A stretch of DNA of 64,000 nt from Anaerolineaceae bacterium UBA4775 (GCA_002403205.1 DHHJ01000011.1:89755-153754), one strand, 5' to 3'. Positions 43,888 to 53,812 are shown, counted from the stretch's first letter. Notes: a model not told the origin generated them from the letters alone. Translations and numbers: made by a program.

Positions 43888-46800
43888 ATGTCTTTTGTTC
43901 ACCTTCACGTTCACTCCACCTATTCCATTTTGGATGGATTCAGCCAGATCAAACCGCTTGTCGCACGTGCCAAACAGCTTGGCATGCCCGCCCTGGCGCT
44001 GACAGATCATGGCACCATGTACGGGGCGGTTGAATTCTTCAAAACGGCCACCAAAGCCGGGATCAAGCCCATTATCGGCCTGGAGACATACCTCTCCGCC
44101 CGGAGAATGACCGACCGTGACCCGCTCTACGATAAGCGGTCAGCGCATTTGCTCCTGCTGGCAGAAAACATGACGGGGTATCAAAACCTGCTCAAAATCG
44201 CTTCAGCTTCGCAGCTGGAAGGGTTCTATTACCGGCCCAGGATCGACCGCTCGTTTCTTAAAGCACACAACGAAGGGTTAATTGTCACCTCAGGCTGCCT
44301 TTCGGGTGAAATCCCGCGTGCCCTGCTGAACAATAACCTCGAGCGGGCAGAACAATCACTGAAATGGTACCTGGAGGTCTTTGGGCGGGAGCGCTTTTTC
44401 ATCGAGCTACAGTCGCATGCCATCGATGGCCTGGCGCAGACCAATCAGCGGCTGATTGAACTTGGCCAGCGGCACAATGTGGAGTTTGTCGCCGCAAACG
44501 ATGTGCACTACATCAACCCGGAAGACGCCCGCCTGCAGGACATCCTCCTCGCCATCCAAACGGGCAGCCTCCTCTCGGACCCTGACCGCATGCGCATGGA
44601 CGATAACACTTACTACTTGCGCACGCCTGATGAAATGCAAGCACTGTTTGGCCATGTGCCCGGCGCAATTGAAAACACCTTGCTGATCGCCGAAAGGTGC
44701 GATGTCGACCTGAGCCCTACCGGGTATCACCTGCCACTGTTCACTGTCCCGGATGGGTACACCGCCTCAGCTTACCTCCGGCACCTGTGCGATAAGGGGC
44801 TAAAACGCATCTATGGCGAGCAGGCTAACGACGAGCACATCCAGCACAGGCTGGAATATGAGCTCGAAGTGATCCACGAGATGGGCTTTGATGCTTACTT
44901 CCTGATCGTGTGGGACCTGTGCAAACACGCCCAGGAGCAAGGGATCTGGTACAACGCGCGTGGCTCTGCTGCCGGCTCACTGGTGGCCTATGCCCTGGAT
45001 ATCAACCTGATCGACCCCCTCGAACATGACCTGATGTTCGAACGCTTCCTCCAAAAAGGGCGGGTGAACATGCCGGATATCGACCTGGACTTCCAGGACG
45101 ATCGCCGGGCAGAGATGATGCAGTACTGCGCCGAAAAATATGGTGAGGACAAGGTCGCCCAGATCATCACCTTTGGCACGCTGGGGGCCCGGGCTGCCAT
45201 CCGTGATGTCGGCCGGGTGATGGACATTCCTATCTCGGAAGTCGACAAGGTTGCCAAGCTGATCCCGGCCATCCCTGGCAAGCCGGTCACCATCGAGGAG
45301 GTCTTGAAGGAATCGACTGAATTACAGGCGCTTTACAATGCTGAGGGGTTTTACCATGAGCTGATCGACACGGCCAGTAAAATGGAAGGCACTGTGCGCA
45401 ACGCGGGCACCCATGCAGCCGGCGTGATCATCACCGACAAACCGATCATCGAATATGTACCGTTGCACCGCCCCACCAGTCAGAGTGATGATAACCCGGT
45501 CAATGTCGTCACCCAGTATGAGATGTCCGTTGTGGATGACCTGGGCCTGCTGAAAGTCGATTTTCTTGGCCTGGTCACCCTGACCATCATGTCCCGCGCC
45601 TGCGAGCTGATCAAAGAGCGGCATGGCATCGATTACGACTTGCGTTCAATCCCCATTGACGACCCGGCAGTGTTTGAGTTCATCAGCCAGGGGAACACCA
45701 CCGGCATGTTCCAGCTAGAAGGCACCGGCATGACACGCTACATCACCGAGATGAAGCCGCGCGAGCTGGCCCACGTGATCGCCATGATCGCCCTCTACCG
45801 CCCGGGGCCGATGCAGTTCATCCCCCAATACATCAACCGCATGCACGGCAGGGAGAAATCAACCTACCGCCACAAAGCGCTTGAACCGATCTTCAAAGAC
45901 ACTTTTGGCATCCCCATTTACCAGGAACAGATCATGCAGGCGGCCATGCAACTGGCGGGCTATGAGGCCAGCGCAGCAGACAGCTTGCGCAAAGCCATCG
46001 CCAAGAAGCAAGAAGCCCAGCTCAGACGCCACCGCCAGACCTTCATCGAGGGTGCCCAGGCACACAGCCAGGTCAGCCCTGAAGAGGCACAGCTCATCTT
46101 TGACGACTGGGAAGAATTCGCCCGGTATGGGTTCAATAAAAGCCACGCCGCCGATTACGGGGTGATTGCCGTGCAAACCGGGTATTTAAAATATCACTAC
46201 CCGGTTGAGTACATGACCGCCCTGCTCTCCGCGTGGAAGAATGATATCGTCAAGGTGGCCACCTACGTGGCAGATTGCCGGACATTGGGCATTGACGTGC
46301 TGCCGCCAGATGTTAACACCAGCGAGTACGATTTCACCATCGAAGACCGCCAGGACGCAGCACCCGCCATCCGGTTTGGCCTGGGGGCGATTAAAAATGT
46401 CGGCCAGAACCCCGTCAACCTGATCCTGGAAGCACGCCCAGAAGGTCCTTTCACTGACCTGACGGATTTTGCCCATCGGGTCGATCTGCGCCAGGTGGGG
46501 CGCCGCCCGCTCGAATGCCTGATCAAGGTCGGCAGCATGGATTCTTTCGGTTCACGCCAGGCTTTGCTCAACAGCCTCGACAGCATCATGGCGGTCAGCA
46601 ACAGCTATTTCCGCGCCAAAGAAGCCGGCCAGATGATGCTGTTCGACGCCTCAGACCGGATTGATGACACCATCGAGCTGGTTGAACCGCTGTATACCAA
46701 CAAACGCGAAGAACTGCTGTGGGAACGCGACCTGATCGGCCTGTATGTGTCTGACCACCCCCTCAGCCCGTTTCAAAAGACCCTGGCAGAACGGGTGACC

Positions 46801-47688
46801 CACTTTTCACACCAGCTCGCAGAGGTTGGCGAGAAGGAAGCGGTCACTGTTGCCGGCTTGGTCAACCGGTTCCGCCAGCATCAGACCAAAAAGGGCAACA
46901 GCATGGGCTTTGTGACCCTCGAAGACCTGTACGGGCGGATGGACCTGGTGATCTTTCCCCAGATTTGGGAGAAAGTTCATCACCTGCTGGATGTGGACCG
47001 AGTCCTCCTGGCAGAGGGGCGTGTCGACACCATGCAGGGGGACCCCAAAATCCTGGTGGACAACCTGACTCCAGTAGCGCTGGAAGAACTTGAGAACAAT
47101 CCTGAGAATCACCCAGAAGATGAAAGCCTACCCTTCAGCCTGGATGATGAGCTTCTGGACGATTTTCTGCCTGAAATTTCACCAGAGGATGCCGACCAGG
47201 CACCCCCTGCGGCGGAAAACCCCGCTCCTAAGCAGAATACCCAGCCAACGCCGGCGGGACAGAACCCGGCAAACACACCATCGGCAGCCCCCGCTGATGA
47301 TGAAGAATCTCAGCCTTCACAGGGACAGATGCGCGGATCAAAAACGCAGCCAACACGCCGAGACTCGGCGTCGAAGCCCTATCACGTGCTCAGCACACCC
47401 CTGCCCAAGCCGGAACCGCTGCCCCGGCCAGACCAAAAACCGCGCTGCATCTACATCACCCTGGATACGTGCGGCGACAAGCAACTGGATGTCCGCCGCT
47501 TGCGCCGCATCCACGACATTTTGGTCTCCCGCCCGGGGCGAGACCAGTTCGCCTTCCGTGTCAGGGAAAACGGGTGCTTTTATGAGATCAACTTCCCCAA
47601 CGTCACCACCGGCCTGACGGATACCCTGATCCAGAAATTGCGCGGCTTGATGGGCGACCAAAATATCGATATCACCCAGCAACCTTGA
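43888..47688 (+). CDS. dnaE: DNA polymerase III alpha subunit DnaE
   Basis: 1266 residues. PHP domain from residue 1 (MSFVHLHVHSTYS, DHGTMYG). C-family polymerase with SGSAAGS-like RGSAAGSLVAYAL and the catalytic PDIDLDFQDDRR, ATFGTLGARAAIRDVGR-type fingers, MALYRPGPM-type IALYRPGPMQFI and GFNKSHAADYG. Tandem HhH and an OB fold (EAVTVAGLVNRF, GFVTLEDLYG) follow. A ~100-residue Pro/Ala/Gln-rich linker (around 1085-1185) then leads to a small terminal domain. It is the main replicative polymerase. The ATG at 43888 is where the family begins, although no strong ribosome site precedes it; TTG 43867 is seven codons upstream. Confidence 0.95.
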   Translation: MSFVHLHVHSTYSILDGFSQIKPLVARAKQLGMPALALTDHGTMYGAVEFFKTATKAGIKPIIGLETYLSARRMTDRDPLYDKRSAHLLLLAENMTGYQNLLKIASASQLEGFYYRPRIDRSFLKAHNEGLIVTSGCLSGEIPRALLNNNLERAEQSLKWYLEVFGRERFFIELQSHAIDGLAQTNQRLIELGQRHNVEFVAANDVHYINPEDARLQDILLAIQTGSLLSDPDRMRMDDNTYYLRTPDEMQALFGHVPGAIENTLLIAERCDVDLSPTGYHLPLFTVPDGYTASAYLRHLCDKGLKRIYGEQANDEHIQHRLEYELEVIHEMGFDAYFLIVWDLCKHAQEQGIWYNARGSAAGSLVAYALDINLIDPLEHDLMFERFLQKGRVNMPDIDLDFQDDRRAEMMQYCAEKYGEDKVAQIITFGTLGARAAIRDVGRVMDIPISEVDKVAKLIPAIPGKPVTIEEVLKESTELQALYNAEGFYHELIDTASKMEGTVRNAGTHAAGVIITDKPIIEYVPLHRPTSQSDDNPVNVVTQYEMSVVDDLGLLKVDFLGLVTLTIMSRACELIKERHGIDYDLRSIPIDDPAVFEFISQGNTTGMFQLEGTGMTRYITEMKPRELAHVIAMIALYRPGPMQFIPQYINRMHGREKSTYRHKALEPIFKDTFGIPIYQEQIMQAAMQLAGYEASAADSLRKAIAKKQEAQLRRHRQTFIEGAQAHSQVSPEEAQLIFDDWEEFARYGFNKSHAADYGVIAVQTGYLKYHYPVEYMTALLSAWKNDIVKVATYVADCRTLGIDVLPPDVNTSEYDFTIEDRQDAAPAIRFGLGAIKNVGQNPVNLILEARPEGPFTDLTDFAHRVDLRQVGRRPLECLIKVGSMDSFGSRQALLNSLDSIMAVSNSYFRAKEAGQMMLFDASDRIDDTIELVEPLYTNKREELLWERDLIGLYVSDHPLSPFQKTLAERVTHFSHQLAEVGEKEAVTVAGLVNRFRQHQTKKGNSMGFVTLEDLYGRMDLVIFPQIWEKVHHLLDVDRVLLAEGRVDTMQGDPKILVDNLTPVALEELENNPENHPEDESLPFSLDDELLDDFLPEISPEDADQAPPAAENPAPKQNTQPTPAGQNPANTPSAAPADDEESQPSQGQMRGSKTQPTRRDSASKPYHVLSTPLPKPEPLPRPDQKPRCIYITLDTCGDKQLDVRRLRRIHDILVSRPGRDQFAFRVRENGCFYEINFPNVTTGLTDTLIQKLRGLMGDQNIDITQQP

Positions 47689-47779
47689 GGCTTATACACC
47701 AGGCTGCCCCCATCATTACCTTCAATACCTAATTCTGGTAAAATCCAATCTGTATCAGGGATTAATGAATGGATAAGGA

Positions 47780-48322
47780 ATGTCTCGAATAAATATCGAT
47801 GTGAACCCCATAACACATATCACCGTTGACGCCATTGGCCAGCCTGGCGAACGCGTCTTTTACCTGCAGGGACGCAGCCCCGACCAGGTGATCACGTTGC
47901 TGGTGGAAAAATTTCAAATCCAGACCCTTGCTTTAGCCATTGAGAACCTGATGGTGGAACTGGAAGAAAAAGCACCGGATCTTGCGGTAGCCTCACCCAA
48001 ATATGATGAGGATGAGATGATCCTCGAGCCGCCCCTTGACCCGCTGTTCAGGGTCGGGGAATTGAGCCTCGGCTACGAACCGGAACAGGACCTGCTGATC
48101 TTGATTGCCAAGGAAGTCTCCACCGCCTTGAGCGAAGCGGACGATGAAGAAGACCTGAGCGAGGTGAGGTTCTGGTGCACCCGTTCGCAGTTGTGGGCAA
48201 TGGGCCGCTGGGGCATCGAGCTGGCCAGCCGCGGCCGCCCTGTGTGGCCGTCCACCGGCGAACCGATCCTGCCGCCCGGCGAGTTCTCACCCAAGAACAA
48301 CGGCCATAAGACCACCCCCTGA
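47780..48322 (+). CDS. DUF3090 family protein
   Basis: 180 residues. Matches DUF3090: an N-terminal QPGERVFYLQGRSPDQVITLLVEKFQIQTLALAIENLM, a VGELSLGYEPEQDLLILIAKE strand pair, RFWCTRSQLWAMGRWGIELASRGRP and a Pro-rich end. The family has no known activity. It is known mainly from actinobacteria, where it sits with an SCO1664-type gene, as it does here (14-bp gap to the next gene). The upstream gene is dnaE, 91 bp away. Confidence 0.85.
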   Translation: MSRINIDVNPITHITVDAIGQPGERVFYLQGRSPDQVITLLVEKFQIQTLALAIENLMVELEEKAPDLAVASPKYDEDEMILEPPLDPLFRVGELSLGYEPEQDLLILIAKEVSTALSEADDEEDLSEVRFWCTRSQLWAMGRWGIELASRGRPVWPSTGEPILPPGEFSPKNNGHKTTP

Positions 48323-48336
48323 AAGACCAACCAACA

Positions 48337-49059
48337 ATGGATAAACCCACCGTCCTTTCAGCCCTGCTGCATGGCAAACTTGAACTGGAAGGTCAATTTA
48401 TCTATGGTTCAAATTACACCTTCATGGTGGCATGCCGCTACGGCGAGCAAACCCTCCAGGCGGTTTACAAACCCCTGCGCGGCGAACGTCCCCTATGGGA
48501 CTTCCCCAACCAAACCCTGGCGCGGCGTGAGGTGGCAGCCTTTTTGGTGAGCGAAGGGTTGGGGTGGAACCTCGTGCCGCCCACAGTTTTCAGGGTCACA
48601 ACAGCGCCCATGGGGCCGGGTTCGCTGCAGTTGTTCATCGATCACGACCCTGAACTGCATTACTTCAATTTTTCCTCTGAACAGCAAAAACAGTTAAGCA
48701 AGGTGATGGCCTTCGACCTGCTGATCAACAATGCCGACCGCAAGGCCGGACACCTGCTGTTCAGCCCCGAAGGTGAGCTGTTCCTGATCGACCATGGGCT
48801 TAGCTTTCACATTGAAGACAAGCTGCGCACCGTGGTATGGGATCATGCCGGTGAGCCCATCCCGGAGCACATCGTCGAGGATATCAACCTGGCCCTTCCA
48901 TCCTTCACACCCGGGGCAAGCCTGCACAAAACCCTCCAGCCCCACCTGACCCTCGCTGAAATTGCAGCCCTGAGGCACCGCGCCGAAACCCTGGTCGAAC
49001 AGGGCATTTATCCCCTCCCCCCAGAGGACCGACGGGCGTATCCCTGGCCGCTGGTATAA
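48337..49059 (+). CDS. SCO1664-family (PI3/4-kinase-like fold) protein
   Basis: 240 residues. Kinase-like features: ELEGQFIYGSNYTFMVACRYGEQTLQAVYKPLRGERPLWDFP with the conserved YKP lysine, EVAAFLVSEGLGWNLVPPTV, MAFDLLINNADRKAGHLLFSPEGELFLIDHGLSFH, where NADRKxGH and IDHG are the catalytic-like and metal-binding motifs of HipA/PI4K-type kinases. A target is unknown. Its constant partner DUF3090 is encoded immediately upstream. In actinobacteria the pair lies near mycothiol genes, which are absent here. Confidence 0.85.
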   Translation: MDKPTVLSALLHGKLELEGQFIYGSNYTFMVACRYGEQTLQAVYKPLRGERPLWDFPNQTLARREVAAFLVSEGLGWNLVPPTVFRVTTAPMGPGSLQLFIDHDPELHYFNFSSEQQKQLSKVMAFDLLINNADRKAGHLLFSPEGELFLIDHGLSFHIEDKLRTVVWDHAGEPIPEHIVEDINLALPSFTPGASLHKTLQPHLTLAEIAALRHRAETLVEQGIYPLPPEDRRAYPWPLV

Positions 49060-49069
49060 TCAGGAACCG

Positions 49070-50359
49070 ATGATGACTCAAACGACACCCACACTGATCC
49101 TTCACAATGCCAGCCAGCTCCTGACCCTTTCCGGCGGACCCCAGCGCGGCAGCAAACTCGGTAGCCTTGGCCTGATCGAGCAGGGCGCGGTCGCCATCCA
49201 GGGCGAACGTATCCTGGCCGTTGGGCAGAGTGACGAGCTGTTAAGGGCCTACCCAGGCGCTGCCAGGTATGATGCCGGCAAAAACGTGGTCATGCCCGGT
49301 TTCGTCGACCCGCACACCCACCTGGTATGGGCAGGTGACCGTGCCGACGAATTCACCCTCCGCCTGCAGGGCAAATCCTACATGGAGATCCTGGCCATGG
49401 GCGGCGGGATCTTATCCACGGTCCGGGCCACACGCACTGCCTCGCTAGAGGAGCTCGTAGCCCAATCTCGGCCGCGTGCCTGGGCAGCCTTTGCCCACGG
49501 TACCACCACCCTCGAGGTGAAAACCGGTTACGGGCTGACCCTCGAAAGCGAAATCAAACAACTGCAAGCCATCCTGGCTTTGAATGCTGAAGGCCCCCTG
49601 GAACTGGTCCCCACCTTCCTGGGCGCCCATGCCGTCCCTCAGGAATTCCAGGGCCGGACCGATGCCTATGTTGACCTCGTTTGCGATGAAATGCTCCCGG
49701 GGATCCACGCCTGGTGGCAGAGTGAGGCCTCGGGCCAGCCCCTGCCCTTTGTGGACGTGTTCTGCGAGCAGGGCGCTTTCGACGTGGCACAGTCCCGCCA
49801 GATCCTGGAACGGGCTCTGGCGCTGGGCTTCCCGCTCAAGATCCATGCGGACGAATTTGAGAATTTAGGCGGGGCAGCACTGGCGGCCGAACTTGGGGCT
49901 GCTTCAGCAGACCACCTGGTGAAAACCTCGCCAGAGGATATTCACGCCCTGGGGAATTCGGGTACTGTGGCGGTTGCTTTGCCCGGCACGCCCTTTGGGC
50001 TGAATGAGGCAGACTACACCCCCGCCCGCGCCTTGCTCGCCTCAGGTGCGCTGCTGGCCTTGGCTACCGACACCAACCCCGGCACTGCCTGGTGCGAATC
50101 GCTGCAGTTCATGCTGGCACTCGCCTGCCGCAAAATGGGCCTGACCCCTGACCAGGCCATTGCCGCGGCAACGATCAACGGGGCAGCAGCCGTAAACCGC
50201 CAAAACGCCATCGGGTCGATTGAACCAGGTAAGCAGGCAGACCTGCTGATCCTGGATGTTAACAATTACCGGCATCTTGGCTACCGTTTCGGCACCAATC
50301 TTGTATCCACAGTGATCAAGCGGGGCAGGATCTACCCGGTCAGCCCACCTGCGCCTTAA
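49070..50359 (+). CDS. hutI: Imidazolonepropionase HutI
   Basis: 429 residues. Amidohydrolase with MPGFVDPHTHLVWAGDRADEF (metal-binding His-x-His), the ILSTVRATRTASLEEL and GTTTLEVKTGYGLTLESEIK blocks, KIHADEFENLGGA, and ALATDTNPGTAWCESLQFMLALACRKMGLTP. It hydrolyses imidazolone-5-propionate to N-formimino-glutamate in histidine breakdown. HutH, HutU and HutG are absent, so it is an orphan in this window. It is 10 bp behind the SCO1664-type gene and probably cotranscribed with it. Confidence 0.93.
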   Translation: MMTQTTPTLILHNASQLLTLSGGPQRGSKLGSLGLIEQGAVAIQGERILAVGQSDELLRAYPGAARYDAGKNVVMPGFVDPHTHLVWAGDRADEFTLRLQGKSYMEILAMGGGILSTVRATRTASLEELVAQSRPRAWAAFAHGTTTLEVKTGYGLTLESEIKQLQAILALNAEGPLELVPTFLGAHAVPQEFQGRTDAYVDLVCDEMLPGIHAWWQSEASGQPLPFVDVFCEQGAFDVAQSRQILERALALGFPLKIHADEFENLGGAALAAELGAASADHLVKTSPEDIHALGNSGTVAVALPGTPFGLNEADYTPARALLASGALLALATDTNPGTAWCESLQFMLALACRKMGLTPDQAIAAATINGAAAVNRQNAIGSIEPGKQADLLILDVNNYRHLGYRFGTNLVSTVIKRGRIYPVSPPAP

Positions 50360-50387
50360 TTCACCAGCCTGACCGGTGGCGTTTGCC

Positions 50388-50573
50388 ATGAATTTGACGT
50401 TTCAGAACATCCCAAACCTGGTTTTGGTCGGGGCAGCCCTGCTGGCCGTGATATTCGGCCTGCGGTTTTTATTCAAACTTGCCTGGAGGCTCGTCCGGGT
50501 GGCCCTGATCGTGATCTCAGTGGTCTTGGCCGCGGGTTACTTTCTGGGTTTCCTGGAAATGATCCTCCCCTGA
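50388..50573 (+). CDS. Small membrane protein, unknown
   Basis: 61 residues from the ATG at 50388 (GTG at 50376 is possible). It has two closely spaced hydrophobic helices (LVLVGAALLAVIFGLRFLF, VALIVISVVLAAGYFLGFL) joined by a KLAWRL turn. No motif or family is recognised. It sits between hutI and the HD hydrolase gene with tight spacing on both sides, which supports it being a real gene. Confidence 0.5.
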   Translation: MNLTFQNIPNLVLVGAALLAVIFGLRFLFKLAWRLVRVALIVISVVLAAGYFLGFLEMILP

Positions 50574-50600
50574 GCAGGCACACACAGGAGCACACCATTC

Positions 50601-51248
50601 ATGGAGCATATCACCATCGAAGAAGCCCGGGGCTGGTACGGCTCAGCGGACCCGGTGCATGATTTTGATCACGTTTTACGCGTCTACCGTTTGGCCGAAC
50701 GCCTGGCGCAGCAGGAAGGCGCTGATCTGACCGTGGTGCGGGCTGCCGCCCTGCTGCATGATTCCTGCGGCAGCGCCCCGGGTGGCAATGGGGACCTGCG
50801 CGCGGAGCATCATCTCACCTCCGCCGAGTTTGCCGGCCAGGTGCTCGCCAGTAAAGGCTGGCCTGCGGAAAAGGTCAGGGCGGTACAGCACTGTATCCGC
50901 GCCCATCGCTTCCGCAGCCAGGGGGAAAAACCGCAAACTTTGGAGGCGCAGGTGCTCTTTGATGCCGACAAACTGGACGTTTTAGGGGCCATCGGTGCTG
51001 CGCGCACGATCGCCTACGCCGCACTGGACGGGATGCCCGCCTATGCAGAGCCCTCAGAGCAATTCCTGGCCACCGGTGAAAAAGCACCCGGTGAACCCCA
51101 TTCGTCTTACCATGAATTCTTGTTTAAACTGCGCAACGTGAAAAGCCGCATGTTCACCCACAGCGGCCGCCTGCTGGCGAAGGCACGCCATGATTTCATG
51201 CTGACCTTTTACCAGCAGCTTCAGGCCGAAGTGCGCGGCGAGCGCTAA
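50601..51248 (+). CDS. HD-domain metal-dependent hydrolase
   Basis: 215 residues. HD superfamily metal ligands in order: HDFDHVLRVYRLAERLA, AALLHDSCG, RAEHHLTSAEFAG, and VLFDADKLDVLGAIGAARTIAYA. It resembles the YedJ/YpgQ group of predicted phosphohydrolases acting on nucleotides; no substrate can be assigned. An AGGAG site lies 11 nt before the ATG. It follows the small membrane protein gene by 27 bp. Confidence 0.85.
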   Translation: MEHITIEEARGWYGSADPVHDFDHVLRVYRLAERLAQQEGADLTVVRAAALLHDSCGSAPGGNGDLRAEHHLTSAEFAGQVLASKGWPAEKVRAVQHCIRAHRFRSQGEKPQTLEAQVLFDADKLDVLGAIGAARTIAYAALDGMPAYAEPSEQFLATGEKAPGEPHSSYHEFLFKLRNVKSRMFTHSGRLLAKARHDFMLTFYQQLQAEVRGER

Positions 51249-51438
51249 CTGTTAAAATCACTTGCTGTACGAACGCCATCCTGGTTTGCTCTGGCCATCG
51301 ATTAGGCTGCCCCTATGGTAGAATTGCAATCACACCCGAACCACAAGCACACATCCGCCTTTTGCGTATGCTGAAGCAGCCCAACAAAGTGGGCCAACCC
51401 TGCTTGACCTCAAAACACACTTGGGGTGACCCAAAAAC

Positions 51439-52245
51439 ATGGACAAACTCGCAGTCATCACCATCAACCACGATCATGGCCGCATGATCAGAAAAACCAT
51501 CGATTCGCTCCACGGGCAAAACCCCCGTCTGCCTTTTGTGACCTATGTCGTGAACAATACCCCCGACACAACCACAAGCGCCTGGCTGGCTGAAGCCTAC
51601 CCGGCGGTCCAGGTACTGGGTAATCCGCACCCCCAGGGGTTTGCCCGTAATATCAACCAGGTTATCACCCGTTACCCCGATTTTGCATACTATTTGCTGC
51701 TCAACCCCGACGTGCTCTGCCTGCCTGGGATGATTGACGGTTTGCTGGAGGTGATGGCGGCTGACCCTCAGATCGGCGCCGCAGGACCGGAACTGCGCAA
51801 TTTTGATGACACCATCCAGCCCTCGCGGCGGCGCTTTGCCTCCTTCAGGGTGCTGGTCTACCGTGCACTTCACATTGATCAGCTTTTTAAAAACCTGCCC
51901 GCGGTCGACCATTACCTGATGACCCGGGACACCTTTGACCAGGTCACAGAAGTGGATTGGGTCACCGGTGCTGTGATGCTCCTGCGTAAAACAGCCCTCG
52001 ACCAGGTCGGCTTGCTGGACGAGCGCTTCCACATGTATTTTGAAGATGAAGACCTGTGCTGCCGGATGTGGCGGTTGGGTTGGAAAGTGTGTTATGTGCC
52101 CGCTGCCCAGGCGTATCATGCGCATCTGGCAGAAGGGCGTAAAAAGATCCTCAGCAAAGCCAACTTGCACCACCTGCACAGCGCCTTCAAAATGCTGGTC
52201 AAATATCGGGGTAAAATTAAAAAGTGCACAGAGCGTGATAGGTAA
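51439..52245 (+). CDS. Glycosyltransferase family 2 (rhamnosyltransferase-like)
   Basis: 268 residues, GT-A fold. LAVITINHDHGRMIRKTIDSL, NTPDTTTSAWLAEAYPAVQVLGNPHPQGFARNINQVI, the YYLLLNPDVL metal/donor motif, DWVTGAVMLLRKTAL and LLDERFHMYFEDEDLCCRMWRLGWKVCYVP. The order fits WbbL-like rhamnosyltransferases. The preceding short-frame gap has no ribosome site of note. It is followed 27 bp later by a sugar transferase gene, so the two likely begin a glycan repeat unit. Confidence 0.9.
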   Translation: MDKLAVITINHDHGRMIRKTIDSLHGQNPRLPFVTYVVNNTPDTTTSAWLAEAYPAVQVLGNPHPQGFARNINQVITRYPDFAYYLLLNPDVLCLPGMIDGLLEVMAADPQIGAAGPELRNFDDTIQPSRRRFASFRVLVYRALHIDQLFKNLPAVDHYLMTRDTFDQVTEVDWVTGAVMLLRKTALDQVGLLDERFHMYFEDEDLCCRMWRLGWKVCYVPAAQAYHAHLAEGRKKILSKANLHHLHSAFKMLVKYRGKIKKCTERDR

Positions 52246-52272
52246 CCCTCTTAGCCAATTGGATACGTGCTG

Positions 52273-53721
52273 ATGCCAAAACAAAACCAAAGCGATCAAA
52301 AATTCCCAACCCCCCTGTTTGAGAACCGCAGTCCAGTGGTCAACCTGCTGCTGGTGCTCCTGGATGTCTTCACCATCAGCGGTGCAGTCATTCTCTCGGC
52401 AGCCATCCGTACCATGCTGGAACCTGTCATGGGCGGTGTGGTCAACTGGCCGCTGATCCTCAACAGCCTGGTGTTTTTTGTGATCATTAACATTATCCTG
52501 GCCTGGCTGAATGGGCTTTACCCGGGGTTCGGTCTGGCCGCAGTCCAGGAGATGCAAAAAGTTTTATATGTGGTCACCTTGTCTTCTGTCTTCCTGGGTA
52601 TGTTCCTGTTCCTGCAGCAATTGGGGCTGGCCTATTCCCGTTCAATTTTCATCTTCACCTGGGTGCTATCCTCCCTATTCATGATGCTGGGCCGCTTTGC
52701 TTTGCGCAACCGTTTCAGCCAGTTTCCCTGGTGGGGCATCCCGATGATCATCATCGGCTCCAAAGGACAAGTCACGCCGGTGATCGAGAAGCTTTTGCAA
52801 TCCCGCCGGTTGGGCTTTCGGCCGGTGTACTATTTTGATCCCAATGTGGAATCTGACCAGCCCATCCTCGGGGTGCTGCCGATCGAAAACAACCAGGCGC
52901 TGCAGGATCTGGTAACTCAGTCCAAAATCCAGCACGTAGTCTTCACTGAACCCATGTCAGATTTCAATACATTCGATTTTCAATGGATGCGCGATGTTTT
53001 CCCTAAAATTCTATTCATCCTCGATACAGCGCCTTTTGGTTCGCTGTGGGTGCGGACGATCGATGTGCACGGCACCCTGGCGGTAGAAACCAACTATCAC
53101 CTGCTCAATAAGCAGGAAACGATCATCAAGCGCATCGTCGATATGATCTTGACGGTGATCCTGTTGCTGTTCACCTGGCCGATCTTCCTTCTGCTGGCGC
53201 TGCTGGTGCGCCTGGACTCAAAAGGCCCCATCCTTTACACGCAGAAGCGCCTGGGGCAGAACGGCGAGCTGTTCGACAGCTATAAATTCCGCACGATGTT
53301 TGAAAATGCAGAAGAAAAATTGCAGGACTTGCTGGCCGCCGACCCGCAAGCCCTCCAGGAATATCAAACCTATCACAAATTGGCAAATGACCCCCGGGTG
53401 ACCAAAGTGGGCAAGTTTTTACGCCGCTACAGCCTGGATGAGTTGCCGCAGTTTATCAACGTGCTCAAAGGTGATATGAACCTGATCGGCCCGCGCAGTT
53501 ACATGCCAATAGAGCTGCCCCTGATGGGCGACTATGCCAGGGTGATCTTGAAGGTCAATCCCGGGATCACCGGATGGTGGCAGGTGATGGGACGCAACGC
53601 CACCTCGTTCAAAGAGCGCCTCCAGCTTGATGAATACTACATCAGCAACTGGTCAATCTGGCTGGATATCTACATCATGATTAAAACCGTATGGGTGCTG
53701 GTGCGCGGCGAGGGGCTGTAA
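52273..53721 (+). CDS. Polyprenyl-phosphate sugar phosphotransferase (WbaP-like)
   Basis: 482 residues. Four N-terminal helices (residues ~15-125), a CoA-binding-like middle domain (WWGIPMIIIGSKGQ), then a membrane-entering helix and the catalytic bacterial sugar transferase domain: KRIVDMILTVILLLFTWPIF, SKGPILYTQKRLGQNGELFDSYKFRTM, TKVGKFLRRYSLDELPQFINVLKGDMNLIGPRSY and PGITGWWQVMGRN. It loads the first sugar phosphate onto undecaprenyl phosphate. ATG 52273 is chosen; GTG 52267 lies just before it. Confidence 0.92.
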   Translation: MPKQNQSDQKFPTPLFENRSPVVNLLLVLLDVFTISGAVILSAAIRTMLEPVMGGVVNWPLILNSLVFFVIINIILAWLNGLYPGFGLAAVQEMQKVLYVVTLSSVFLGMFLFLQQLGLAYSRSIFIFTWVLSSLFMMLGRFALRNRFSQFPWWGIPMIIIGSKGQVTPVIEKLLQSRRLGFRPVYYFDPNVESDQPILGVLPIENNQALQDLVTQSKIQHVVFTEPMSDFNTFDFQWMRDVFPKILFILDTAPFGSLWVRTIDVHGTLAVETNYHLLNKQETIIKRIVDMILTVILLLFTWPIFLLLALLVRLDSKGPILYTQKRLGQNGELFDSYKFRTMFENAEEKLQDLLAADPQALQEYQTYHKLANDPRVTKVGKFLRRYSLDELPQFINVLKGDMNLIGPRSYMPIELPLMGDYARVILKVNPGITGWWQVMGRNATSFKERLQLDEYYISNWSIWLDIYIMIKTVWVLVRGEGL

Positions 53722-53812
53722 AAGCGTTTGAGATGAGCCAAAACGCATTTTGAGCAGGCGCTCAGAGCACTAAAAAGTCAAAAAGTGCCAATCCCCTGGT
53801 GATTAACCTAAA

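Noticed and set aside
51313..52557. 414-codon minus-strand open frame
   Set aside because: Long but antisense to the GT2 gene and the start of the sugar transferase gene, both of which have clear family motifs; it has no motif of its own.
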